From contig MU400806.1 of the NCBI GenBank assembly GCA_022578965.1, forward strand, positions 1-38,953: a stretch of DNA of 38,953 bases, given 5' to 3'. The translations under genes were made by a program, and so were the position numbers. Below the pieces are notes generated by a model. The model did not search any database. It saw nothing but the letters and a program-made list of their open reading frames with translations, and was not told the origin of the DNA. Origin of the DNA: Xylaria sp. FL1777. Its lineage: Eukaryota; Ascomycota; Sordariomycetes; Xylariales; Xylariaceae. This document shows, piece by piece, positions 12,451-24,299 of this stretch. Positions within the stretch are counted from its first letter, which is position 1; each line of letters opens with the position of its first letter.

Positions 12451-14100
12451 AATACTATATTAGAAATAGCGCTTTTTATGTTATAAATTTTTTTTTGATG
12501 TATTATTAGTGCTACTAATAATATAAATTGCTTTTTATGCTAAAATTATACTTAAAGAAGTATAAGTGTTAAATTAAATTAAAAAAGCTAGCAAAAACTA
12601 ATATTTTTTCTTTAGTTAATGCGTTATAATATATATGCAAGTATTACTTAAAAACTTTTCTTTTGCGTAATTTGCTTTTTTAATATATATACTAATGTTA
12701 AAACGCTTAAAATAGCATTATATGCTATTTTAAAAGTACTATAAGCTTAAAGTTAATACTTAAGCTAATAAAGCTAACTAAAATAAAAAAGCTTGCTAAG
12801 CTTACTAAAGCAGCAAAAATTTTTAATAAAAAAGTTTTAGTTAGTAAAGCTTTTAGTATTAACTAGTATAACGCTATATATTAGTTTAGTTTTATATATT
12901 TATAAATAAAAATATAAACTAAGCTAACTAAACTAAACTGTAAAATTTGCGTTAATTTTAAAACAAAACGTATAATAATTAGTTGTAGCTTTTTAAACAA
13001 AACTAATTATATTATTAAAAAAAAAAAAAAGCAAGTAATTATAGTTAAAAACTAAGTAATTACTTTAACTAAATAAGCTATATTTACTTTTTATATATAT
13101 AAAGTTAATAAAAGCAAAAAACCTTACATATATAAATTTTAAAAAAAAGGTTAAGTTATTAATAATTATTTAAAACTTAGCATGCTTATTAAAAACGATT
13201 TTTTAAAGCTATATAAAGCAATTATTAATTATAAAACTAAAATTATTACGTATAAAAGCTTAAACAACTTTGCACTTTTTTTTTATGTGCTAATATAAAG
13301 AAAAAAATATATGCGTTAAGTTATTAACTAAAATAACATTGTTATTTTTAGAAGTAATAAAGCATATATTATAATAAACTATAAGCTATTGTTTACTAAT
13401 TGCAATTTTTGCTTTTTAGTAATATATAAAACTACTTTAAATACTATAATAAATGTTAAAACTTTTAAAGTTGTTTTAGTTGTAAATACTACTAATACGC
13501 CTGTAAAAATCCTTAAAAGAACTAAAATTAAGCAAATATAAGAAAACAAAAATAGTAGCTATTATATTTTATTTTAAAAAGCAGCTATAAAAATGCTAGC
13601 TTGCGTTACTATAAGATTTGCTACACTTTTAGCTAGCATAATAAGTTTAAAGGCTTTAGCTACTGCTAATTTATTAATATTTATAAACAAAGAATTTAAA
13701 ATGTTAGCTTTAGTTATTACGCTTATAATAAATAGCGTACTTTTAATTAAAAAAGCTAAGTATATAAATAAGTTAGCAAAAAGTACAAGCAATTTAATTT
13801 TTATGTTAAAAAAATGTAATATAATAAGTACTTTTTTAATTAATGCTATGTTTAGTATAATATAAAAGTTTAAGAACTTTTTAGCTATTAAATATAATTT
13901 AGTGCTAAATAAACTTCTAAAAGCAAAACTGAAAATCTTAAATATTTATGCTATTTTAAGTATTAAAAAACTAAGCAACTTACTTAAAAAAATTACAAAA
14001 AAAAGCATTTATATTTACGCTAAAAAAGCGTTTAAAGCTACTAAGTTTGCTAAAGTTATAAAAGTATATAATATATAAACTAATTAAAGCAAAGTTAATA
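12450..14100 (+). pseudogene. E inter-domain and protease region (degraded)
   Basis: This lies between gag and RT, where Gypsy elements encode the spacer and aspartic protease. The plus-strand frame at 13593-13865 (90 residues, open) is in the expected region and strand and could cover the end of the protease and the start of the RT linker, but I see no clear Asp-Thr/Ser-Gly motif. Clusters of Cys and aromatic codons near 12530-12720 have no confident assignment. Confidence 0.4.
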
Positions 14101-17100
14101 TTTTTATGAATTAACAAATAAAAATTCTATTAGTTAATAATTAGCAAAAAATAAAACTTAATTTATGTAAATATTTTTTAAGTTATAAAAATATAAAGGT
14201 ATTTAATAATACATATAATAAACTTTATAAAATAAAATGCATAAAATAAATAAATAAACTTATACTATTTATGCATTTTGTATTTATTACATAGCAAAAA
14301 ATAAACAAAATAAATAAAAGCTAAATAGTTGTTGATTTTTAATAATTAAACAAGGTTGCTATATTAAATAATTATTTTTTATTTTTGCAAAGCAAAATAA
14401 TAGCTAGTTTGCTAAGCAAACAATATATTACTTGCGTTAATATAACTAGGTTTTTTTATTAGTTCTTTGTTTATTTAGATTATTAAAACAAGTTTACTAT
14501 AATTAGTCCGCATAAAATAAAAAGGTTTAACGTAGCATTAATAAGGTTTTATAATTTGCTAAGCTATATATAAAAGTTTATAAATAAGTTGTTTTATTAG
14601 TACTTAAACTTTTATTGTTGTTTTATTAACAATATTATTATTTACTTTAATATTTTTAAAAAATATATAAAGCATTTAAATATAATTTTTAGTTTTTTTA
14701 AAGCATATAATATTGCTATAGCTTTATAAAAATTATTTATTAAATACTTGTTAGTTAAATTGTTAAGCTTTTAAATAAATGCTTTAAAACTAATTAATAC
14801 TGCTAATTATATGCAGGCATTTAAATAGCTTGCTTTTTTAAAAAACTTATAAGCTTTAAAACAATACTTAAAAGCTAGTTTTTTCTTAAAAAACTTAATT
14901 TTTTACTATATATAATTAGCTTAACTTTTATAAAACTGCAAAACTAAGCTATTAGCTAAAAAGCATAAAAAAAATAAAGTAATAAATAAAAACTTTAAAC
15001 GTTATAAGTATTACGTTTATATAATAAACTACGATTTTATTTTTGTTAAACTTGAATTTTTTTGTGCAGTATAAAACGCAATTTATTTAAAAACTACTTT
15101 ATGTTACTACAATTTTAAAAGATAATTGTTTATATAGGTTAACAGCTTTAAAGAACAAAAATTTAAAGTAATAGTGTTTTATACTAAAAAAAAGTATAAA
15201 TAAATATTAAAGACTTACATTTTTTTAATATAAGTAAAACTAGTAATATATTTAAATAAGTGTTTTTTGAAGGCCAAAGTATAATATGGCTTTTTAAAGT
15301 TAAAAGTTGCTTGTTTTATTTAAGCTACTAAAAAATTGCATATTATAATACATTTAAACAAGCGTTTTGTTATAGTACTAACTAATTATAACGCTAGCAT
15401 AAATATAGTAAACAAAATAACCTTAAATATATTTATTACTAATTGTTTAAATATATAACTAGTAAACTTATTAGTATACTTTTTATAATATAAGTATTAA
15501 ATGTATTATTTGCTTAGTTAGCTTAATTATATATTTAACGCTTTTAGTTAACTTAAAGCAATATAAAACGCTATAAAAAATGGCGTAATTAAGCAATTTA
15601 ACGAACTAATAGTATTAAATACTATATAATATATTAATAAAGAATATAATATTATATAAAATATTGTTAACCATATTAGCAAAACAATAATAAGTAATAA
15701 ATAAAAAAGAAATTTTAAGCTAGCTTATAATATAAACCTTAAGTATTGCAAAATTATAAAAAAGCTACGCATTAAAAAATAGCAAAGTACTAACAAAAAC
15801 GTTAAAGTTTTTTTTAAGTTTGGCTATTTTTTTTATATTTACAATAATTTTATTTATAGTATATATATAAAAAAGCAACGTTTATATATGTTATATAGCA
15901 TAGTTTAATAAATATTAAAGTTAATATATAACAAAAAAAATTACGCAAAACTTAAACGCATAATAAAAAACTTTTAAAGATATTTTATATACTATAAGTT
16001 ATAGCTAATTAAAAAATATGTAAAGTGCTGTTTAAGTTATAAATTTAATAAAACAAATTAGCAATAAAAAGTAAACAGTTTATAATTAATATGCTTTAAA
16101 AACGTATTGCTTATATAAACAATTATAATTAACTTTATTTTAACATTACTACGCGTATTTTTAGCAAGTATTTTGTAGCAACTAAAAGGAAAATTATATT
16201 ATAACTATTATAATTATATAATAAGCATAACTTATTATTTATTTAAACAAAATATGTTTATTTTTAAAAATAAAAAGTATATAGCTAAAAATTAAGCTAA
16301 TGTTTTAGTAAAACAACTAATGTTAAATAACTAAAAAATTTTTTAAGAAATTATATTTAATTAAAACAAAAAGTTTATATTTAAATTTTAAAAAAGCCTA
16401 TAAAAGGTATTTAGCACTAAACTACTTATAATAATAGCATACTACTTTTAAAGTAATAGCATATTAAAAAAAAAAAACTAAACAGTAAAAATTGCTATTT
16501 GTTTTTATAACTTTATTAAGCTAAAGTTTAACTAGTTAAAATTAATATTTAATTTGCAATAAAATTTAAATTTCGCAAGATTTTAAGCAATATAATTTAT
16601 ACTACATAAATAATTATTTAGCTTTAAATTGCTTAGCTTATTAAATATTACTACTAAATAAATTAATAAACAATTATTTAAGCAAATATAAAGCATTAAA
16701 AATTACTTAAAATAAAACATTAAGCTTGCTATAGATTTTATAGTAGCTAAAGTAAAATATTATTTTAATTGTACGCATTATGCATTAAAATTTGCTTTTA
16801 GTAATAAAGTATTACTGCAATTATATAATAAGTACTATTTATTAAGCAAGCTATTACGTAAATATTTATAACAATAAGCTAGTTTTTAAAAAGTAAAGCG
16901 TAAAGTAAATAACTTAGCTTATAAGTTAGACTTTTTATTTTATTACTGCATTTATTTTGTAATATTTATTGCTTATTTATAACTAGCTAAAAAAGAAAAT
17001 AATCTATTTAAGCAAACAGCGCTACTTTTAGGCTTAATAAAAGCTAACTAATATTTTAACTCGGACAAAAAAGGAAAAATGTATAAAGTAGAAGTTATTA

Positions 17101-17720
17101 TATAATATTGCTTTAACTGCAAGAAAAACGGATATAAATATTTAGTTAAATAGAAAAGTTAAAGTTATAAGCATAACTAATAAATAACTATATTTAAGTT
17201 ATGCTACTTTAAAAAGCTAATTAATAAGTATTAAGAAAAAAAAAGAAGCAAACTTTGCAACTGAGCTACTTTTAAGTTTAAGAATGCTAATAAGCTTAAT
17301 AACGCTAATATAACTAAATTTAAGCTTTACAAGCAAAAAAAACTACGTAAAATAAAGTTTAATATTATAAGCTTTTTTTTAACAAAAAAAACATTAATAA
17401 AAATATTACTTTAAGCACTTATAAAAGTACTAATAACTAATAATACTATGCTTGCTAACAAATTAGTTAAGCTAAAAATATTATTTAAGGATATATTTGC
17501 TTTTAAACAAGTAAAGCAGCATAAAACAGTTAAAAAAATAGTGCTTATATTATTAATTAAACTTTTAAAAAAAAACACTAGTATAAGTAATAAAACTAAT
17601 AGTTAATTAGCAAGTAAAGAGCTAGCAATAAAAAAAAAAAAAAAAATGCAATAAAGTAGTAAGCTAAAGCTAAAGAAAACTTTACAAGAAAAAATATAAA
17701 AAATAAAAGTGTATAATTAT
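14100..17720 (+). pseudogene. pol: pol of E: RT, RNase H, integrase, chromodomain, acidic tail
   Basis: RT begins about 14150: IVVDF near 14325, then ITCVNITRFFYQFFVY (about 14420-14470), then the catalytic box read as FINN at 14622-14633 (from YxDD), then KLLSF around 14765. RNase H follows at about 14990-15560, including FVIVLTNYNASINIVNK (about 15365-15415) and YLL(S) then NYIFNAFS before 15560. Integrase occupies about 15600-16900; its C-terminal module reads VLLQLYNKYYLLSKLL near 16808-16855. The chromodomain at about 17080-17218 reads MYKVEVII, then YKYLVK* (former Trp) and a KLCYFKK end. After it a tail of over 100 codons is Lys/Thr/Ser-rich, probably Glu/Pro/Ser-rich originally, reaching about 17700. 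Stops fall mainly at former Gln, Trp and Arg codons. Confidence 0.85.
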
Positions 17721-17783
17721 TATTATAGTAAATAGCTAAAAAACTGCTAAAAGCAGCAGCTTTTTTTTTAAAAGCTAGTATTT

Positions 17784-17996
17784 TAATAAGCCTGCATAAA
17801 GAATTAAACTAGTAACCTTTAAAAGAAAGTCTATAAGTAGCACTAGCTTTATAAGCTAAGCTATATATTATAGCTATAAAAATAAAGCATATATAACTTA
17901 TGCTTTATACTTACTATAGAAATACTAGAGTAGCTAGTATTATATAGAACTTAAAAAATCTATTATTTGTTTTATTACTTATTAACTTTTTTATTA
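17784..17996 (+). repeat. 3' LTR of E (213 bp)
   Basis: Matches 9967-10179 end to end. The sequence just upstream is not obviously purine-rich, so the polypurine tract of E was not identified. Confidence 0.88.
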
Positions 17997-18001
17997 CTTT
18001 G
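17997..18001 (+). repeat. Right target-site duplication of E (CTTTG)
   Basis: Second copy of the 5-bp target duplication. D1 sequence resumes here and runs on into its 3' LTR, colinear with D2. Confidence 0.8.
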
Positions 18002-18347
18002 CTTGCTTTTTTTTTTTTTTAAAACAATAGTGTTTAAAAACTATATTATTAATTAAATTAATTAAAACTTTTAATTTGTTATAAAAGCAACTAACATATA
18101 TACATTTAAAACAATAAAACATATTATTTATTATTTTGCACGTTAATAACTAATTAAAGCAGCAAAAATAAAGCATAACTTTATAGCTAATAAAATTAAT
18201 AAAAAAAGCAAAAATAAGTTTTTGCTTTATTTTAAATAAGCAGTTAGTTTTTTTAATGCGCTTTAATATTGTAACATATAAAAAAAAAAAAAAAAAGAAT
18301 ACTTACAGAAAATTATTAAAACAACAATTTTTAAAAAAAAGAAATAA
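18002..18347 (+). other. 3' untranslated part of D1 with polypurine tract
   Basis: Colinear (inverted) with D2 31092-31428. No coding pattern was seen in sense. The last 15 bases (18333-18347, purines with one T) are the likely polypurine tract directly before the 3' LTR. D2 keeps the same tract on the opposite strand at 31092-31107. Confidence 0.7.
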
Positions 18348-18841
18348 TGTTACAAAATTAGCACTAAAGTAGCTTTTAAAGCAGCTTAATGCTTTTATAT
18401 ATATTTTGCACCTTTTTTTTTGCTAGCTAAAGCTAAAGTTATATAATAACTTATTTAGCTTACTAAACTTACAATAATTTAAAGCTTATTAAGCTTACAG
18501 TAATTTAAAGCTTATTAAGCTTATAGTAATTTAATGCTTATTAAACTTGCAATAATTTAAAAAAAGTTACTACTTTTTTTACTTTTTCTTTGTTTATATA
18601 ATTATGCATTTCTTATATTTAATTATTTACTTAGTTCTAGTTTTTTAGCTATTAATTTTTTATAACTGCTAAGCATTAATACATTTATTACTTTTAATCT
18701 TTTAAAACTTCTATTAATGCATAGTAGTAAAAGTACCCCAAAAACTTCCTTAACGGACTACTATTAAAGATTCTATTATTACTTGCAAATTAAGACCTTA
18801 AGGGTAAACCTGTTATATTAATGTATAATAAGTCCGTTACA
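18348..18841 (+). repeat. 3' LTR of D1 (494 bp)
   Basis: Begins TGTTAC and ends GTTACA in plus orientation, so TG...CA ends and a short inverted repeat are preserved. Matches D3 (34798-35291, direct, 494 bp) and D2 (30624-31091, inverted, 468 bp). It is richer in CC, GG, TC and GA sites than the internal sequence, notably near 18735-18765 and 18795-18810. B resumes at 18842. Confidence 0.9.
18459..18562 (+). repeat. 26-bp tandem repeat, 4 units, in D1 LTR
   Basis: Units start at 18459, 18485, 18511 and 18537, each of the form CTTA-Y-TAA-R-CTT...GTAATTTAAAG with a few transitions. D3 has four units and D2 three, which explains the LTR length difference of exactly 26 bp. Confidence 0.88.
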
Positions 18842-19355
18842 GTTATATAATAATACTAAAAATTAATAACTAAAAAATAACGCTTAAACTGCAATAAAAA
18901 AAAACTAAAGTTAAATATTACTTAAATTACTAATAAATTAACTTTAAATATTAAGCAAAATTAAACTAATAATTAGCTTATTAATACTAGCTGCAAAAAT
19001 AATAATACTAGTTTAAATAACTAAAACTATTATTATAAAAGCAATAATTATAATAATAGCTGTAATAATCATAACTAAAGATTTTATAAAAGCAATAATA
19101 GCTATAAAAGCTAAAATTAATACTATAAAAACAATAATACTAAAGGTTATAGCTACTTTTAAAACTAAAAATATATAAATAACTAAAGTAATAATAATAT
19201 TTATACTTTAAAAAACCGTTATACTTTTAAAACCTTTTTAAATTAACTTTAAAATAATAATAAAAATAGTTTAAATTTAAATCTTTATAAGAATTTTATT
19301 TGTTATAGCTATAAATAACTTAGCTATATTATTTTTAATTGTTTTTAGCTTAAAA

Positions 19356-19398
<43 letters not shown>

Positions 19399-19990
19399 CA
19401 ATAAGCTTAATAGTTATATTAACTATAATAGTAATATTACTTAAAAACAAACTATTTAAAAAATCCAAGTAAATAAAAACTATAATATAAATAAAAAAAA
19501 CTAAAAACAGCAATTAAAGTTTTATATACTTTTTTTATAAAAGCTATAATATTATAACTTAAAAAATAAATAGTAAGCTTAATACTAATTATATTAGCTA
19601 TAAGTTTTAAGCTAAAATTACTACTTTATATATTTATTTTATGCTATTTTTATATTTTTTATATTATTTATTTTATTAGCTTTATAAAACCATTTATTAA
19701 AACTTATATTAATTTTAATTTATATATTAAATATAATTATATTAGTTTTATTTTTGCTTTTTATTATAAATTGCAGTAAGCACTTTTTTATATATTTGCA
19801 TTATAATATGCTACTAAAAGTAGATTTTTTACTTATAAAGCTTATTAAGTTGTTTATAAATTAACTAATAGTTATAGTATTATTTATAGAATTAAGCATA
19901 TATATATAACTATTAACTATAATTAGTGCTTTAAAAGCAGCTTTTTTTTATTATTTTAGACTACTTTAAAAAATAAAAAAATTATACTAA
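18842..19990 (+). pseudogene. gag-region remnant of copy B
   Basis: Homologous to A 4930-6072 (inverted). It contains the Asn/Ser-rich, probably once acidic, run with the expanded AAT tract at about 19352-19395. The 78-residue minus-strand frame at 19277-19513 is the mirror of the one in A and is an antisense artefact. No gag motif was recognised. Confidence 0.5.
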
Positions 19991-22900
19991 ATTTAAGCAT
20001 TAATTAATAGTTTTTTAAATTGCGTTGCTTTTAAATAAAATTATTTAACTTAACTAAGTTTATAAAAGCTTATTAAAACTAAGCTTATTATTATATTATT
20101 ATTTAATTATTTAAACTTATATAGCTTAAAAAGTTAAAAAAAAGCTTTAATTACTTTAATTTTATAGCAATTCTAAAAAAGTTTTATAATTTATTTAAGT
20201 TTTTTAATACTAGCAAAACAAACATATTGCTATAATTAAAGCAAAAAAATCTTATTATTAAGCTAAAAAAAAATATAATTGTACTTTAATTTTTTATATA
20301 TTTATTAGCTTAAAATAAGCTAAAAAAACTATAAAAATAGCTTAATAAAATACTAAAAGCAAAAAAAATTAAAAAGTTTACTAGCTTTATTAACGCTTTA
20401 ATTTTTTTTATACCTAAAAAAAATAAAAGCTTATATTTATATATAAACTATAAAAAACTTAATTAAGTTATATATAAAAATTAATATATTTTATTACTTA
20501 TTTTAAAGCTGCTTAATAAAATCTTAAAAACTAAAATTTTTAGCAAAATTAACCTTAAAAACATTTATTATTAGTTATATATTTAAAAAGAAAATAAATA
20601 AAAAATAGCGTTTTATATATATTATAGCTACTATAAATTTTTAGTTATACTTATAAGTTTATTAAATACTTTTGCTACTTTTTAAAATTATATATAAAAA
20701 ACATTTAATAATATAATAAATATATTTTATATTGCATATTTTAATAATGTATTTATTTTTTTTTTAAATAAGGATTTTTATATAAAATATATTTAAAATG
20801 TTATTAAAAGGCTATAAAAAGCAAAATTATATATTAAACTATTTAAGTACTAATTTTATTAAAAAAAGATTAAATTTTTAAGTTATATTATTTTTAGCTA
20901 AAAAATTAAAATAAACTTTTTATATATAAATATTATTTAATAATAACTTATATTAAATATTTATTAAGCGCTATAACAATTTTTAAAGTTTTATAACTTT
21001 TATTGCTTTTTTATAAACAGATATTGTTATATTGCTGCGCTTTTGTTTAAATATTTAAAAAAAATATAATAAAAACAAAAAAAGGTTAAATTTCTTTAAA
21101 TAGTTTTTAAAAAAAAGCTTTTAAAAACTTTTAAAATATATTTAAGTAAGCTATTTTTTTTATACATTTTAACCTTAAAAAACAAATATTACTAAAGATT
21201 AATTCTTTTAAAGTAGCTTTTGTAAGAAATTTATTTTAGCAAAATAATTAAAGCATTTTTAAATTAGTTATGTTTTATTTTTAAAAGCTATTTAAAAAAA
21301 AATATAATATAGTACGCTTAATTAAAAAATGCTTGCAATAGTAAATTGCTTTAAATATTAGCAGTATTATTTATAAAAAAGCAATTTACTAGTTAAAGTA
21401 TTAACTAATTATGCTAACTTTTAAGCATTTATAAAAACGCTAAAGCTTAATAAAAAGCAAGCTTATTAATGTTTATTATTAGCTTTTTTTAATTTTATTA
21501 TTAAATATTAAGCAAGCAAAAAAACAAAGCTAATCTTTTTTGTGCTGTTTTAATTATATAGCTATTTTGCTTAATAATATTAACATTTTTTTAACGTTAA
21601 AAAAAAAAGTTATAGTAATATAGCAAGTTAAAATTTTTAATTTATATTTTAATGCTTAAGCTAAAGCTTTATATTTTAAAGTTATATTTGCTAAAAAAGC
21701 TTTTTTTATTTAAATAATTATACGTTTATATATATAAATAGTTGCAAGCTTAAAAAAATTAAAAGATTTAAAAGCTTTTAAAGAGCTAAAAAACTTTATT
21801 TAAAAGGTTTAAAAAAAAAACCCTAAATGTTATGCAATTATAAAGCAATTAAAAGCAAAAAAGCTTACAAATCTTTAATAATTAATAAAAAAATTTTTAG
21901 TTTGCTATAAAAACAAAATCTATATTTTTTTTAAAAAGCTATACATTTTTAATTTATTAAGTTATATTATAATAATTTATTAGCTAAATACTTTAGCTAA
22001 AGCTATACTTTAAAACTGCTATAATAAAAGTTTTATTAAAGCAATATAAAACTAAATATTAAAAAGTATATATAAAGCTATATAATTTGCTTTAAAACTA
22101 AAGCAAAACATTACTAAAAATATAATAAACTTAATACTTTATTAATATTTAATAAACTTATATAAAAGCTATTTATAAACTTTATTATAGGTTTATTAAA
22201 AACTTTTTATAAAAAAAAACTAATTAATGCTATTTTTATTATTATAAATAGATTTATTAAGCTTATATACTTATTTTTAGTTAATATTACTATAACTTTA
22301 GTTACGCTAGTAGTTTTATTTTATTATAAAATTAAATATATTTGTAATAGCTTAAAAAGCATTATTTTTAATAAAAGCTTTATTTTTATTAGCTAATTTT
22401 AGTTTAATTTATGTTATTACTTAAAAGTTAAGCAAAAGCTTTTAGTAGCATTTTATTTTAAAACTAATAAACAAACAAAACAAATAAACTAAATAATTAA
22501 AAGCTATTTTAAGTGTTTTATAAATAATAAATAAACTAATTAGCTTTAATTTTTATTTTAAGCTTTTTTTGCTATAAATTCTACTATTAACTTTATAACT
22601 AAATAATTATTTTTTAAAGCTTTATATAATTATATGTTAAAATTCCGTTTATTTATTAAAAATAACTTTATATTAAAAAGAATTTTAGCTATATAAAAAC
22701 GTTTTAATAAGTTATACATTATTAAAAACAAAATAATAAAGCAATAATAAATTATAACTAATAAATATATAAAACATTATAATAATAAGCATAAACTTAT
22801 AACTTTTAAAACTAAGAACTTAGTAGTATTATTAATAAAAAATATTAAGTTTAAAAATAAAAAGTTAACGCTTAAGTTTATTAAACTTTTTTAAATTCTT

Positions 22901-23230
22901 TTTATAGTTAGTTTATAAGCATATTATATTAATTTTTTAAAATAATATAGCTGCTTTTATTTTGTTTTTTTAATTTAGTTGCTTAAGCTTTAAAAAGCTA
23001 AACATAAGTATAGTTTACTTATGTTAAACCTTAAAAATAAGTTAAAAAAATTAAAAATTAAAAATATAATAAGTAAAATAACTTATAATAAAAAAGAATA
23101 TTATTTTATTAAATAAAAAAGCTAGCTAACTAAATATAATTAATAAATATTTATTATTAATATTATAGCTTTTAAAGCAATTAAAAACTTTAAAAAGCGC
23201 TTAAGTTATAAAAAAAAAGCAAAATTATTA
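19990..23230 (+). pseudogene. pol: pol of copy B: RT, RNase H, integrase, chromodomain remnants
   Basis: Plus-strand equivalent of the pol in A. The RT catalytic box reads IAYFNNVFIF with YFNN at 20737-20748, the two Asp codons now AAT. RNase H lies about 21100-21750. The integrase core includes FINFIIGLLK at about 22172-22201 (catalytic Asp to Asn). A chromodomain-like block at about 23055-23205 reads KIKNIISKITYNKKEYYFIK followed by stops at former Trp/Gln positions and ends in KAIKNFKKR. Both copies share domain order and frame, which supports the assignment, but each has many independent stops. Confidence 0.8.
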
Positions 23231-24085
23231 AGCTAACAAAATAATATTAATCTATTATTAATTTAGCTATAAACTAAGGCTTAATTGCATTATATATACT
23301 AATTAGTTATTTTTTTGTTTTTAATTATATAATAAAAATTATATTTATTGCTTTAAGTTTTAAAATATTTACGCTTTATTAATAAGCTATACGCAAAAAT
23401 ACTATAAACAAGTTATAATATTTTTACAAAAAAGCCTTAAAATATTAATTATTAAACTTTAAAACATTTTTATAATAAAAAAAACTAATTAAATATTTTT
23501 ATTTATGCTTATTAGCAATAGTTAATATAGCGTTATATATATTTTTTTTAAAAGAAATAAAAATAGCTTTTTAAGCTATATATTTATAATTTATAACTTA
23601 TACTTTAAGTATAGTTAAACAAGCATATTATTAGCGTTAAAAATAGTTTTAATTTTATTAAAAAACTTTATAAAATTAGTTTAAATAAAGCTACTTATAG
23701 CGCTTATATAAAAAAGCTTAATAATTTAGCAAACTAAAGATTTATATTTTGCTATTAAATGCTTATATTTAGCACAATATTTTTGTATTATTAATTATTA
23801 GCTAAACTTTATATAAAATAAAAATAAAGCAACTTATTTTTATGTTATTAACTTTGCTAATTAATTAAAACTAAGCGTTATAAGTTAATAAAAAACGCAA
23901 AAATGCCTTTAAGAAACAAAACTATATAGCTATAAAGTTAATATAATAATTGTTTAAAGTTTTTTAAATAATAGCGCAATTTTTATTTATAATAACTTTT
24001 TTATAGTTATTTTTTTAAAAAACAAAAAAATAAACAAACTAGTTTAATAACTTTTAAATATATATTGCATTAAAATATAATATAA
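23230..24085 (+). other. Post-pol region of B, first part
   Basis: Colinear with A 1735-840 in inverted orientation. No domain seen. The second part follows F at 29245. See the matching entry for copy A. Confidence 0.55.
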
Positions 24086-24096
24086 CAAACAGCTAA
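24086..24096 (+). repeat. Left target-site duplication of F (CAAACAGCTAA)
   Basis: Eleven bases repeated, with two transitions, at 29234-29244. Uninterrupted copy A has the single target (CAAGCAATTAA on the complementary strand, about 827-837). A long duplication of this kind fits target-primed reverse transcription rather than a retroviral integrase. Confidence 0.75.
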
Positions 24097-24299
24097 TTAT
24101 ATTTATTATTAATAACTTGCTGTGCTGTTTTGTAGCGCGGTTTTTTTACCTGTGTACTTATAAGTAAAACCGTATAAAAAGCTAGATAAAAACCTTATGC
24201 AATAATATTTACGCTACTACTTTAAAGTTTTTTTACTTTATAACAACTAGTTTTTATTAATTAGCTTGCTAAATAGAAAGTAATAATTAAAAAGCAAAA

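Larger units (their letters stand above)
9967..17996 (+). mobile_element. E: complete 8030-bp Gypsy chromovirus
   Basis: This is a full-length LTR retrotransposon on the plus strand with 213-bp LTRs (9967-10179 and 17784-17996). It has a 5-bp target duplication and an empty site in D2. Its ends are TAATA...TATTA, decayed from TG...CA. Order: LTR, leader, acidic and then Arg/His-rich gag-like ORF, protease/RT/RNase H/integrase, chromodomain, acidic tail, LTR. The two LTRs differ at roughly 17 transitions and one transversion by hand alignment, so divergence is dominated by C-to-T type change rather than ordinary drift. It belongs to the fungal Gypsy lineage with an FFYQ-type RT and is distinct from families 1 and 2. 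Confidence 0.9.
7358..18841 (+). mobile_element. Copy D1: Gypsy chromovirus, family 2, interrupted by E
   Basis: This is the 3' half of a plus-strand LTR retrotransposon in two pieces, 7358-9966 and 17997-18841, separated by the 8-kb element E. The left edge abuts the LTR of A in the middle of pol with no LTR of its own, so A is inserted here and D1's 5' half must lie left of A, outside the window. The right edge is an LTR end abutting B at a position where copy A is uninterrupted (A 6072), so D1 is inserted in B. D2 matches D1 in inverted orientation from its LTR to about 32341. Confidence 0.85.

Noticed and set aside
13593..13865. 90-residue plus-strand frame as an independent gene
   Set aside because: It lies in the expected strand and place between gag and RT of E and is most simply part of the decayed polyprotein.
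14505..14545. Possible third E LTR fragment (similar to the LTR start at 9973 and 17790)
   Set aside because: The resemblance covers only a few bases, and the stretch translates in frame within the RT of E.
18459..18562. CRISPR-like array
   Set aside because: The 26-bp units are contiguous with no spacers and lie inside a eukaryotic LTR.
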